DNA of 64,000 nucleotides. Source: JAXHUH01 sp034211175 (GTDB taxonomy: Bacteria > Actinomycetota > Acidimicrobiia > Acidimicrobiales > CAIXPF01). The DNA is taken from contig JAXHUH010000236.1 in assembly GCA_034211175.1 (NCBI GenBank), positions 19,480-83,479 on the forward strand, given 5' to 3'. The first letter of the stretch is position 1. Each line of letters opens with the position of its first letter. This document shows, one piece after another, positions 49,084-57,444 of this stretch. The notes below the pieces were generated by a model. That model saw only the letters and a program-made list of their open reading frames with translations, made no database searches and was not told where the DNA came from. A program made the translations under genes and the position numbers.

Positions 49084-50102
49084 TCACCCTGCTGCACCGC
49101 CCGGCCGCCATCGCCGTCGGCCTCGCCGCCGACCTCGTCCTCGGCGAACCGCCGCTGCGGCCCCACCCGGTCGCCGCGTTCGGGACGCTCATGAACCACG
49201 TCGAGGCCCGCATCGGTGGGCCGAGCCGCCTGCGCGGTGCGGTCCACGCAGCCATCGGCCTCGCGGTCGGGGCCACGGCCGGGTCGCTCGTGCGGTCGAC
49301 GACCCTGGCCACCTACGTCGCGGTCGCGCCCAAGGGCCTCGTCGACGCGGCCGGCGAGGTCGGCCGGGCGCTGACCGACGGCTCGCTCGAAGATGCCCGC
49401 CGTTTCGTGCCCGCGCTGGTCAGCCGGGACCCGGACGAGCTCGACGAGGCCGGGCTCGCCCGCGCCGCGGTCGAGTCGGTCGCCGAGAACACGGTCGACG
49501 CCGTCGTGGCGCCCGTGTTCTGGGCACTGGCCGGCGGCGCGCCGGGGGTCGCCGCCCACCGGGCGCTGAACACGCTCGACGCCATGGTCGGCTACCGCAC
49601 CGAGCGCCACGAGCGCTACGGCTGGGCCAGCGCCCGTCTCGACGACGCAGCCGCCTGGCTGCCGGCTCGGGCGACCGCCGTGCTGGTCGCCGCGGCCCGG
49701 CCCCACCGGGCGGCGGCGGTGTGGCGCGCGGTGCGCGACGACGCCCCGGCCCACCCCTCGCCCAACGGCGGTGTCGCCGAGGCCGCGTTCGCCGCGGCGC
49801 TCGGTCTCCGCCTCGGCGGCCCGACGACCTACCACGGCGCCCTCGAGATCCGCCCGACGCTGGGCGACGGCCGCCCGCCCGAGCCCGCCGACGTCGCCCG
49901 CGCCAGCCGGCTGCTGCGCGACGTCACCCTCCTGCTCATCGCCGCCCTCGTCACCGTCGAACGCACCCGGCAGCGGATCGCAGCTAGCGAACACCCACCC
50001 GACCGTGACGTCCCCGCCCACCCGACCGTGACGTCCCCCACCCACCCGACCGTGACGTCCCCGCCCGCCCGACCGTCCCTTCCCCCACCGACCCGACCGT
50101 GA
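49080..50102 (+). CDS. cbiB: Adenosylcobinamide-phosphate synthase CbiB/CobD with repeat tail
   Basis: 340 aa membrane enzyme adding the aminopropanol (or its phosphate) side chain to cobyric acid. DLVLGEPPLRPHPVAAFG, AVESVAENTVDAVVAPVFWALAGG, NTLDAMVGYRTERHERYGWASARLDD and AHPSPNGGVAEAAFAAALG are family blocks. The last about 35 residues are coded by a 23/24-bp tandem repeat and are Pro/Thr-rich; they follow the normal C-terminus and are probably dispensable. Confidence 0.93.
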   Translation: MITLLHRPAAIAVGLAADLVLGEPPLRPHPVAAFGTLMNHVEARIGGPSRLRGAVHAAIGLAVGATAGSLVRSTTLATYVAVAPKGLVDAAGEVGRALTDGSLEDARRFVPALVSRDPDELDEAGLARAAVESVAENTVDAVVAPVFWALAGGAPGVAAHRALNTLDAMVGYRTERHERYGWASARLDDAAAWLPARATAVLVAAARPHRAAAVWRAVRDDAPAHPSPNGGVAEAAFAAALGLRLGGPTTYHGALEIRPTLGDGRPPEPADVARASRLLRDVTLLLIAALVTVERTRQRIAASEHPPDRDVPAHPTVTSPTHPTVTSPPARPSLPPPTRP

Positions 50103-50103
50103 G
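49996..50103. repeat. 23/24-bp tandem repeat, about five copies
   Basis: Units of the type CACCCGACCGTGACGTCCCC at 49996, 50019, 50043, 50066 and 50090, spacing 23, 24, 23, 24. They form the 3' end of cbiB; the last unit supplies the GAGGAG ribosome site of cobT. Unit number and mixed 23/24 spacing change the reading frame of the cbiB tail. Confidence 0.85.
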
Positions 50104-50112
50104 GAGACAACC

Positions 50113-51552
50113 GTGAGAGCCGCGCTCGACGCCGTCATCATCGACATCGGCTCCGGCGCCGTCGACCCCGAGGTCGTCAACCGGATCGACCCGCTCGTCA
50201 CCGAGCTGGCCGTGGCGATCATCGCCGGCCACACCGACGCCGCCGCGGTCGAGGACGCGCTGGCCCGCAGCGGGCTCGACGAGCGCGTCCACGTCGTGCT
50301 CGCCGACCCCCACGTCGACGACCGGGCGGCCGCGTGGCACCGGGCACTCGCCGCGGTGGGCCACCCCCACCCACAGCGGGCGCTCGGCCTCACCGGCCGG
50401 CTCGACCACGTCCCCGACGACCTGCGCATCGGCGCCACCGAGGTCGGGGCGGACGGCCCGCTGGCCACCGTCGGGCGCTGGGTCGCCGACACCGCCGGGA
50501 AGCGCTTCGACGCCGCGGCGGCCGCCGTCACCCCGCCCGACCACGCCGCGGCCGATGCGGCCCGCGCCCGCCACGCGCAGCTCACGAAGCCCGCGGGCTC
50601 GCTCGGCGAGCTCGAGGAGCTCGGCGCCCGGCTCGCAGGTATGGCCGGCTCGTCCCCTCCCCCGGTGCCGTCGCCCGCGTGTGTCGGCGTGTTCATCGGC
50701 GACCACGGCGTCGCCGCGTCCGGGGTGACCCCGTGGCCCCAGGAGGTCACCGCGGCCATGGCCGGCAACTTCGTCGCCGGTGGCGCGGCGATCAACGTGC
50801 TCGCCCGCCAGGCGGGCGCCGCGGTCCTCGCGGTCGACGTCGGCATCGCCACCGTCGACGGCGCGGTCGAGGGCCTGCTCCACCGCCGGGTCCGCCGGGG
50901 CACCGCGGACCTGTCGGCCGGGCCCGCCATGTCGGTCGCCGACGCCCGCCTGGCCCTCGACGTCGGCGTCGAGGCCGCGGACCTGGCGCTCGACGGTGGC
51001 GCCCGCTGCCTCGTGACCGGGGAGATGGGCATCGGCAACACGACCCCGGCCGCCGCGCTGATCGGTGCGTTCACGTCGATGGCGGCGTCGAAGGTCACCG
51101 GCCGGGGCACCGGGATCGACGACACCGCGCTGGTGGCCAAGACGACGATCGTCGAGGCCGCCATGGCATCGGTCGCCGGCGCGCCGCCCATCGAGGTGCT
51201 CGCCGGGATCGGCGGCCTCGAGATCGCGGCGATGGCCGGCTTCGTCGTCGGCGCCGCCCGGGCCCGGGTCCCGGTCGTGATCGACGGGGTCATCGCCTGC
51301 GCCGCCGCGTTGACGGCCGAGCACCTGTGCCCGGGGGCGCGGGCGTGGTGCATCGCCGGGCACCGCTCACCCGAGCCGGCGGCGACGCTGGCGCTCGACC
51401 ACCTCGGGCTGCGGCCGCTCGTCGACCTCGGCCTGCGCCTCGGCGAGGGCACCGGCGCGGTGCTCGCGCTCCCGCTGCTCGAATCCGCGGCCCGCATCCT
51501 GTCCGAGATGGCGACCTTCGAGGACCTCGGCCTCGACGCGGGCGCATCGTGA
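50113..51552 (+). CDS. cobT: Nicotinate-nucleotide:dimethylbenzimidazole phosphoribosyltransferase, N-terminally extended
   Basis: 479 aa; the core (about residue 130 on) makes alpha-ribazole phosphate for the lower ligand. Core blocks: RHAQLTKPAGSLGELEELGARLAG, GDHGVAASGVTPWPQEVT, GEMGIGNTTPAAALIGAF, GTGIDDTALVAKTTIVE, WCIAGHRSPEPAATLALDHLGL and GEGTGAVLALPLLESA. The first 125 residues are an extra domain (VIIDIGSGAVDPEVVNRIDPLVTE...), not part of the usual 350-aa enzyme and not recognised. GTG 50113 has a GAGGAG site formed by the repeat. Confidence 0.93.
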   Translation: MRAALDAVIIDIGSGAVDPEVVNRIDPLVTELAVAIIAGHTDAAAVEDALARSGLDERVHVVLADPHVDDRAAAWHRALAAVGHPHPQRALGLTGRLDHVPDDLRIGATEVGADGPLATVGRWVADTAGKRFDAAAAAVTPPDHAAADAARARHAQLTKPAGSLGELEELGARLAGMAGSSPPPVPSPACVGVFIGDHGVAASGVTPWPQEVTAAMAGNFVAGGAAINVLARQAGAAVLAVDVGIATVDGAVEGLLHRRVRRGTADLSAGPAMSVADARLALDVGVEAADLALDGGARCLVTGEMGIGNTTPAAALIGAFTSMAASKVTGRGTGIDDTALVAKTTIVEAAMASVAGAPPIEVLAGIGGLEIAAMAGFVVGAARARVPVVIDGVIACAAALTAEHLCPGARAWCIAGHRSPEPAATLALDHLGLRPLVDLGLRLGEGTGAVLALPLLESAARILSEMATFEDLGLDAGAS

Positions 51553-53066
51553 GCCCACCGCCGCCCGGCGCATCCGCGGCCCGCGTCCCCGCCGGCCTTC
51601 GCGGTGCGCTCCACGTGTGCGGCACCACGAGCGACGCCGGCAAGTCCACGCTGGTGACCGGCATCTGCCGCCTCCTCGCGCGCTCCGGCGTGTCGGTGGC
51701 GCCGTTCAAGGCCCAGAACATGGCGCTCAACAGCTACGTCACACCCGACGGTGCCGAGATCGGCCGGGCCCAGGGCGCGCAGGCGCTCGCCGCGGGCATC
51801 GAGCCCGAGGCGGCGATGAACCCGGTCCTGCTCAAGCCGACGGGCGAGCGGTCGAGCCAGGTCGTGGTCCTCGGCCGGCCGATCGGCGTGCGCTCCGCGG
51901 CCGACTACCAGGCGTCGAAGCGCGAGCTCGCGGGCATCGTGGCCGACAGCCTCGCCGAGCTGCGCCGCCGCTTCGACGTCGTCGTGTGCGAGGGCGCCGG
52001 TTCACCGGCCGAGATCAACCTGCTCGACGGCGACATCGTGAACCTGCGCCTGGCCGCCGATGGCGGCTTCGGCGCGGTCATCGTCGGCGACATCGACCGC
52101 GGCGGCGTCTTCGCCCACCTCTACGGCACGGTCGCGCTGCTGCCCGACGACCTGCGGGCGACCGTGCGGGGCTTCGTCGTCAACCGGTTCCGCGGCGATC
52201 CGGCCCTGCTCGGCGACGCCATGACCACGCTCGAGGCCCGCTGTGGTGTCCCGACGCTCGGCGTGGTCCCGATGCTCGCCGACCTGTGGCTCGACGCCGA
52301 GGACTCGGTGGCGCTCGACTCGGCCGTCCCGCCCGCCGGACCGCCGCTGGCCGACGGGCTCGACGTCGCGGTGGTCCGGCTGCCCCGGACCTCGAACTTC
52401 ACCGACACCGACGCCCTGTCCCTCGAACCGGGCGTGATCGTCCGCTACGTGCGTCACGCCGCCGCGCTCGGCCGGCCCGACCTGGTGATCATCCCCGGCT
52501 CGAAGGAGACCGTGCGCGACCTCGCCTGGCTGCGCGACGCCGGGTTCGCCGACGCGATCGCCGCCTCGGGCGCCGACGTCCTCGGGATCTGCAGCGGCTA
52601 CCAGATGCTCGGTTCGTCGATCGACGACGCCGTCGAATCGGGCGCCGGCCGCGTCGAGGGCCTCGGCTGGCTCGGGGGCGTCGCCACCCGCTTCGAGGGC
52701 GACAAGCATGTGCGCCGCCGCACCGGTCCGGCGATCACCGGCTACCAGATCCACCACGGCCGGGTCGACGGCGGACCCGGATGGGTGCACCTCGACGACG
52801 GCGACGAGGGCACCGTGTCCGACGACGGCCGCATCCGGGGCACGACGCTGCACGGTCTGTTCGAGCACGACGCGTTCCGCGCCGGGTTCCTCGTCGAGCT
52901 GGCCGAGCGGCGGGCCAAGCGGTTCGTGCCGGCCGGCGTGTCGTTCACCGCAGCCCGCACCGCCCGCTTCGACCGCCTCGCCGACGCCATCGAGGCCCAC
53001 CTCGACGTCGAGCGGCTGTGCGACATCATCACCGAGGGCGCGATCGCGCGGGAACCGACGTGCTGA
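51549..53066 (+). CDS. cobQ: Cobyric acid synthase
   Basis: 505 aa, amidates four side chains of adenosylcobyrinic acid a,c-diamide. N-terminal dethiobiotin-synthetase-like ATPase (CGTTSDAGKST near 26; FKAQNMALNSYVTPDGAEIGRAQ) and C-terminal class-I glutaminase-like domain with Cys in LGICSGYQMLG (near 348) and His in TTLHGLFEHD. Normal length. GTG overlaps the cobT stop. Confidence 0.95.
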   Translation: MSPPPPGASAARVPAGLRGALHVCGTTSDAGKSTLVTGICRLLARSGVSVAPFKAQNMALNSYVTPDGAEIGRAQGAQALAAGIEPEAAMNPVLLKPTGERSSQVVVLGRPIGVRSAADYQASKRELAGIVADSLAELRRRFDVVVCEGAGSPAEINLLDGDIVNLRLAADGGFGAVIVGDIDRGGVFAHLYGTVALLPDDLRATVRGFVVNRFRGDPALLGDAMTTLEARCGVPTLGVVPMLADLWLDAEDSVALDSAVPPAGPPLADGLDVAVVRLPRTSNFTDTDALSLEPGVIVRYVRHAAALGRPDLVIIPGSKETVRDLAWLRDAGFADAIAASGADVLGICSGYQMLGSSIDDAVESGAGRVEGLGWLGGVATRFEGDKHVRRRTGPAITGYQIHHGRVDGGPGWVHLDDGDEGTVSDDGRIRGTTLHGLFEHDAFRAGFLVELAERRAKRFVPAGVSFTAARTARFDRLADAIEAHLDVERLCDIITEGAIAREPTC

Positions 53067-53980
53067 GCGCGCTCCCCTCCCCCGGCGCCCACGGTGGCGA
53101 CGCCCGTCGGGTCGCCGCCGCCCTCGGCATCGACCCGGCCGCCGTGCTCGACCTGTCGATGAGCCTCAACCCGATGGCACCCGACCCCCGCCCGGTCGTC
53201 GCCGCCCACCTCGACGCACTCGGCACCTATCCCGATCCCTCCCGGGCGACGGCGGCGCTGGCCGAGGCGATCGGGGTCGACCCGGCGCGGCTCCTGCTCA
53301 CCAACGGCGGCGCCGAGGCCATCGCGCTCGTGGCCACCGACCTCGGCGTCGGCTGGGCGGGCGAGGACGACTTCTCGCTGTACCGCCGCCACCTCCCGGT
53401 TCTCGACCCGTCGGCGCCCCGGATCCGCTCCAACCCCCACAACCCCTCGGGCCGGCTGGCCTCGCCCGAAGCGACCGCCGCGGTGTGGGACGAGGCGTTC
53501 TACCCGCTGGCCACCGGCCGGTGGACCCGCGACGGCGACGACGCGCTGGTCGTCGGCTCGCTCACGAAGCTGTTCGCCTGCCCGGGCCTGCGGATCGGCT
53601 ACGTGCTCGCCCCCGACCAAGCGACGATCACCCGCCTCGCCGCACGCCAACCGGAGTGGTCGGTCGGGGGGTTGGCGTGCGCCGCCGTGGTCGACCTCCT
53701 GGCCACCTGCGACCTGCGGGCCTGGTCGGCCGGCGTCGCGCTGCTCCGCCGGGAGCTCACCGAGCTCCTCCTCCGCCACGGCCTCGAGCCGCAGCCGTCG
53801 CACGCCAACTACGTCCTGTGCACCGCGGCACCGAGGCTTCGGGAGCGCCTCGCGCCCCACGGCATCGTCGTGCGCGACTGCGCCTCGTTCGGCATGGTCG
53901 GCTCGGCCCGCGTCGCCGTGCCCTCGGCCGACGGGCTCTGCCGCCTCGCCGAGGCCCTGGAGGTCACGGCCGGAACTTGA
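53060..53980 (+). CDS. cobC: Threonine-phosphate decarboxylase-like aminotransferase (CobC/CobD)
   Basis: 306 aa PLP fold-type I enzyme; expected to make (R)-1-amino-2-propanol phosphate, the substrate of CbiB. LLTNGGAEAIALVA, RSNPHNPSG, PLP Lys in VGSLTKLFACPGLRIGYVLAP, and C-terminal Arg in VGSARVAVPS. It lacks about 40 residues between strands present in Salmonella CobD; this short form is usual in actinobacteria. Last gene of the riboswitch 2 operon, overlapping cobQ by 7 nt. Confidence 0.88.
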   Translation: MLSALPSPGAHGGDARRVAAALGIDPAAVLDLSMSLNPMAPDPRPVVAAHLDALGTYPDPSRATAALAEAIGVDPARLLLTNGGAEAIALVATDLGVGWAGEDDFSLYRRHLPVLDPSAPRIRSNPHNPSGRLASPEATAAVWDEAFYPLATGRWTRDGDDALVVGSLTKLFACPGLRIGYVLAPDQATITRLAARQPEWSVGGLACAAVVDLLATCDLRAWSAGVALLRRELTELLLRHGLEPQPSHANYVLCTAAPRLRERLAPHGIVVRDCASFGMVGSARVAVPSADGLCRLAEALEVTAGT

Positions 53981-53996
53981 CGTTGCGTCAGCAACG
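53978..53996. terminator. Hairpin at the end of the cob operon
   Basis: CGTTGC, 4-nt loop, GCAACG at 53981-53996. It overlaps a second palindrome TGACG-TTG-CGTCA (53978-53990) at the stop codon. Terminator or operator for the next gene. Confidence 0.4.
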
Positions 53997-54032
53997 ACCG
54001 CGCTTCGTGAGGTCTCGCGGGCGTGAACGCCG

Positions 54033-54038
54033 TACACT
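54033..54038 (+). promoter_or_regulatory. Candidate -10 element (TACACT)
   Basis: About 77 nt before GTG 54115; would give the IclR-type regulator a leader of roughly 70 nt. Confidence 0.35.
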
Positions 54039-54114
54039 TCGGCCTGCGGGTGGCACACCATGCGCCGGGTGCGAGCGGCGCGAACGTGCGCCGGAGGGGC
54101 GCGGGAGGCCGGCC

Positions 54115-54855
54115 GTGAAGAACAGACCCGCGTACTCGATCGAGTCCGTCGACAACGCGCTGCACCTCGCCTCCGTGCTCCGCCAGGAGGGGGCCCTGCG
54201 GGTGACCGACGCCGCCGAGCGCCTCGGTGTGTCCCCGTCCACCGCCCATCGGCTGCTGGCGATGCTCGTCTACCGTGACTTCGCCGAGCAGCTCCCCGAC
54301 CGTCGCTACCGGGCCGGTCGGCTCCTGCGGGCCGGGCAGCGCTCCGATGCGCCGGTCGGCGTGTTGCGGACGCTCGCCCCCCGTCACCTCGATCGGCTCG
54401 TCGCCACCGTCGGCGAGTCGGCCAACCTGGTCGTGCGCGCGGGGACGGAGGCCCACTTCGTCGCGTCGGTCGAGTCCTCCCAGCCGTTGCGGGTCGGCGA
54501 CCGGTCCGGACGGGCGATGGCGGCCCACCGCGTCTCGGGCGGCAAGGCGCTGCTCGCCGAGCTGTCGTCCGACCAGCTCGCCGCGCTCTACGGCGACGAT
54601 CCCGACGTCGACCTCGACCTCCTCCGACGGGAGATGCGGGTGATCCGGTCGCGGGGCTACGCCGTCAACGACGGCGAGAGCGAGCCCGGCCTCTACGCCA
54701 TCGGCAAGGCCGTGCACACACCGCTCGGCGGTGCGGTGGCCGCCATCTGCCTGGCCATGCCCGCGCCCCGCCACGATCGTTCTCGACTGCCGCAGCTCCT
54801 GGCCGCGCTCGACGAGGCGGTCGACGGGCTCGGTTCCGACCTTCGCCGCGGCTGA
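54115..54855 (+). CDS. IclR-family transcriptional regulator
   Basis: 246 aa. N-terminal helix-turn-helix SIESVDNALHLASVLRQEGALRVTDAAERLGVSPSTAHRLLAMLVYRDFAEQL, then the GAF-like effector domain with HRVSGGKALLAELSSDQLAALYG. GGGAGG lies 6 nt before GTG 54115. No adjacent target operon is obvious; IclR proteins usually govern carboxylate or aromatic catabolism. Confidence 0.9.
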   Translation: MKNRPAYSIESVDNALHLASVLRQEGALRVTDAAERLGVSPSTAHRLLAMLVYRDFAEQLPDRRYRAGRLLRAGQRSDAPVGVLRTLAPRHLDRLVATVGESANLVVRAGTEAHFVASVESSQPLRVGDRSGRAMAAHRVSGGKALLAELSSDQLAALYGDDPDVDLDLLRREMRVIRSRGYAVNDGESEPGLYAIGKAVHTPLGGAVAAICLAMPAPRHDRSRLPQLLAALDEAVDGLGSDLRRG

Positions 54856-55099
54856 CCGGCGCCGCCCACGCCCCGCCATCCGGCCCCGGACCGGGACAGC
54901 CGGCCATGCGCGTCCTCGACGTCGCTGCGTGGTTGCATGGACGTTTCATCACGAACTGATGACAGTTCAGCTTGAAGTCCTCGCACCGAGGGCATCCTCG
55001 CCGATGGGCCGTCACGGCCAACTGGTACACGGACCAACGGCGAGAAGGCGAGCGACGCAGGGAGCTGCACCACATGGGGATCACGGCGCGGGGCGCGAC
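54856..55099. other. Intergenic region before the DUF2510-DUF4041 gene
   Basis: About 240 bp, locally AT-richer around 54940-54980 (GTTTCATCACGAACTGATGAC), probably promoter DNA. Holds the short ORF 55074-55103. No other feature seen. Confidence 0.5.
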
Positions 55100-55103
55100 A
55101 TGA
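55074..55103 (+). CDS. Possible 9-aa leader ORF
   Basis: ATG 55074 with GGGAG 9 nt upstream reads MGITARGAT and stops at a TGA overlapping ATG 55100. The ribosome site fits this ORF better than the main gene, which has none at normal spacing, supporting coupling. Confidence 0.35.
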   Translation: MGITARGAT

Positions 55104-56302
55104 CGGGCACGGCGACCGCACCGGCGGGCTGGTACCCCGACACCGAGCGGCCCGGGGGCCTGCGCTGGTGGGACGGGGATCGCTGGACCGAGCACCGTCA
55201 CGAGCCGCTGTCCGCCCTGGTCGCGGACACCCCCGACGACGCGGTCGCCACCGGAGAGCCCGATGACGCAGCGGGGACCGAGGCAACCGACGCGACCGAC
55301 GAGGCGCCACCCACCGCCGGCCTGGTCGCGGCCGCGGGCGACGGGACCGATGCCGACGAGATCTCGGGTGCGGCCGACGATCCGGCGCCTGCCGACCTGG
55401 CGGTCGACGAGGCGCCGCCGTCCGCGGCGGCGCCGACCGGCGCAACCCCAGCGGACGTCGCTCCCCGGGCCACCGAGCCGGTCACGCCGACCGACGGGGG
55501 CGCCGTGTCGGCGGGCGCCGAGCCGATCGACGTGCCGGAGGTGCTGTTCGAGGAGCCGCGCCGCCGGTTCCTCGGCGCCCGCAAGGCACTCGAGGAGGAG
55601 AACCGGGAGCTGCGCCGGGCGTTCGAGACGATCGGCGTCTACGAGCGCCGTCGCCTCCAGGAGGAGGTGGCCGGGCTGCGCCGGGAGCTCGACGAGCTCG
55701 ACACCGCGTTGCGCGAGCGCCGGGCCGAGGCCCACGCCCAGCTGAGCGAGCTGCGGACCCGGGTCGTGGACATGACGCAGCGAGCGGTGCTCGCCGAGGT
55801 CGGCATGGCCGGCGGGCCGGTGCGGCTCGCGGCCGGGGACGACGAACGGCTGCGGGAGCTGGCGGAGCGGATCGACGCCATGGCCGGCAGCGGCGCCGCG
55901 GTCGTCGGTGCGGTGCGGGCCGACGCCGTGCACCGCGACGGCGTCGAACCCAGGCTCGTCCTCGAGCTCCACAAGCTCGTGCTGCGCTCCTACAACATCG
56001 AGGCCGAGGAGGTCCTGCGGTCGCTGCGGCCCGGCAACCTCGCCGAGGCCGCGCAGCGCCTCGAGCACGCCCGGGCCACGGTCGCCCGCCTCGGCGCGCT
56101 CCTCCACATCGAGATCAGCGATGAGTACCACCGACTGCGCCTGGCCGAGCTGAGCGCCGTCGCGGAGCGGCTCGCCGGCGGGCAACCGAACGGGTCGTCG
56201 TCGGCCGGGCACACCGGGGAGCCGAACGGCACCGATGCGGCATCCGACGAAACGGGTGCCGACGCCGACCCGGCCACCGTCGGGCGCACCACGCAGGGCT
56301 GA
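55100..56302 (+). CDS. DUF2510 - coiled coil - DUF4041 protein
   Basis: 400 aa. Residues 8-32 (PAGWYPDTERPGGLRWWDGDRWTEH) are a DUF2510 module, common in actinobacterial envelope or membrane-linked proteins. A 110-residue acidic Ala/Asp/Thr-rich linker follows, then a coiled coil (about 150-225) and a DUF4041-like part (LVLELHKLVLRSYNIEAEEVLRSLRPGN, LGALLHIEISDEYHRLRLAELSAVAERLA). DUF4041 is best known in phage or mobile-element proteins together with a T5orf172 nuclease; that nuclease is absent here. Function unknown. Confidence 0.75.
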   Translation: MTGTATAPAGWYPDTERPGGLRWWDGDRWTEHRHEPLSALVADTPDDAVATGEPDDAAGTEATDATDEAPPTAGLVAAAGDGTDADEISGAADDPAPADLAVDEAPPSAAAPTGATPADVAPRATEPVTPTDGGAVSAGAEPIDVPEVLFEEPRRRFLGARKALEEENRELRRAFETIGVYERRRLQEEVAGLRRELDELDTALRERRAEAHAQLSELRTRVVDMTQRAVLAEVGMAGGPVRLAAGDDERLRELAERIDAMAGSGAAVVGAVRADAVHRDGVEPRLVLELHKLVLRSYNIEAEEVLRSLRPGNLAEAAQRLEHARATVARLGALLHIEISDEYHRLRLAELSAVAERLAGGQPNGSSSAGHTGEPNGTDAASDETGADADPATVGRTTQG

Positions 56303-56328
56303 CGAGGCCCGACCGGCGCGCGTCGCGA

Positions 56329-57360
56329 TCAGCGACCGTCGGCCGCGGCGGGCTCGACGCTCGACGAGGAGCGCACGATCAGCTCCGGCTCGAAGACCAC
56401 CTGTTGGTGACGGTGGGCCTCGCCCTGCTCGCACTCGTCGATCAGCAGGCGCGCCGCCGACCGCCCGAGCTCGAGCGCCGGCTGGCGGACCGAGGTCAGC
56501 GACGACAGCGCGGCGAAGTCGATGTCGTCGTAGCCGACGAGCGCGAGGTCCGGACCGGGGACGATGCCCCGCTCGGTGAGGCCGCGCAGCAGTCCCAGGG
56601 CGATCAGGTCGTTGGCGCAGAACACGGCGTCGGGCCGATGCGCCAGCACCCGGTCGGTGGCGCCATGGCCCGCCCTCCCGTTGAGCACGTCGATCGTGAC
56701 GACCTCCAGCGAGGCGTCGTGCGCCGCCCGTTCGAGTGCCCGCTCGAGGCCCAGGCGCCGGTCGGCGCACTGGCGAACGGACGCGGGGCCGGTCAGGTGG
56801 ACGATGCGGCGCCGTCCGCCGTCGAGGAGGTGGGCCCCGGCGAGCTCGCCACCCCGGACGTCGTCGACCGACACGGCGCAGCGGTCGTTGCCGGGTGCTG
56901 ACTCGTCGACGAGGACGACCGCGGTGCCGCGGGCGGCGAGCGCATCGAGGCGCTCACCGGCCGGCCGGGCCCCGGTCGGGGTGATGAGGAGGCCGGCGAC
57001 GCGCTGCTCCTCGAGGAACTGCAGGTGGCGCTCCTGGCGGGCGGCCGATCCGTCGGAGTTGCACAGCATGACCGTGTAGCCGGCGGCCTCGCACTCGGCC
57101 TCCGCTCCCCGGGCGACCTCGGTGAAGAACGGGTTGGCGACGTCGAGCACCACGAGGCCGACGGCGGTGCTGCGCGACGCGCGGAGCCGGCTCGCCGAGC
57201 CGTTGCGCACGAAGCCGAGCTCGTCGATCGTCGCCTGCACCCGGGTCCTGGTGTCGGGCGCGACCAGCTCGGGCCGGTTGAGGACGTTCGAGACCGTCCC
57301 GACCGACACACCGGCCCGCTCGGCCACCTGCTTGATGCCTACCGGCCGTCGTCGTGCCAA
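56329..57360 (-). CDS. LacI-family transcriptional regulator
   Basis: 343 aa. PVGIKQVAERAGVSVGTVSNVLNRPELVAPDTRTRVQATIDELGFVRN is the HTH plus hinge; the periplasmic-binding-protein-like domain follows (VGLVVLDVANPFFTEVARGAE, AVFCANDLIALGLLRGL, LALVGYDDIDFAALSSLTSVRQP). Start placed at TTG 57360: GAGAGAGGG lies 4 nt upstream and a TACGCT -10 hexamer at 57392-57387 falls inside the longer ATG 57405 frame. No sugar operon nearby. Confidence 0.88.
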   Translation of the reverse strand: MARRRPVGIKQVAERAGVSVGTVSNVLNRPELVAPDTRTRVQATIDELGFVRNGSASRLRASRSTAVGLVVLDVANPFFTEVARGAEAECEAAGYTVMLCNSDGSAARQERHLQFLEEQRVAGLLITPTGARPAGERLDALAARGTAVVLVDESAPGNDRCAVSVDDVRGGELAGAHLLDGGRRRIVHLTGPASVRQCADRRLGLERALERAAHDASLEVVTIDVLNGRAGHGATDRVLAHRPDAVFCANDLIALGLLRGLTERGIVPGPDLALVGYDDIDFAALSSLTSVRQPALELGRSAARLLIDECEQGEAHRHQQVVFEPELIVRSSSSVEPAAADGR

Positions 57361-57386
57361 CCGGCCCTCTCTCGTCGGGGACGACC

Positions 57387-57392
57387 AGCGTA
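57387..57392 (-). promoter_or_regulatory. Candidate -10 element for the lacI-type gene (TACGCT)
   Basis: Minus strand; implies a start site near 57380 and a leader of about 20 nt with the ribosome site, which excludes ATG 57405 as start. Confidence 0.4.
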
Positions 57393-57444
57393 GGTCGACC
57401 GCCATCGCGCCGGTGCGCCCACGTCGGCGGGCACACCCGGGCGA

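Noticed and set aside
53060..53980. cobC as a truncated pseudogene
   Set aside because: It is shorter than Salmonella CobD, but the PLP Lys, substrate Arg and both ends are intact; the short form is familiar in actinobacteria.
57361..57405. ATG 57405 as the lacI-type start
   Set aside because: A -10 hexamer and a ribosome site lie inside this extension, and family proteins begin near the TTG at 57360.
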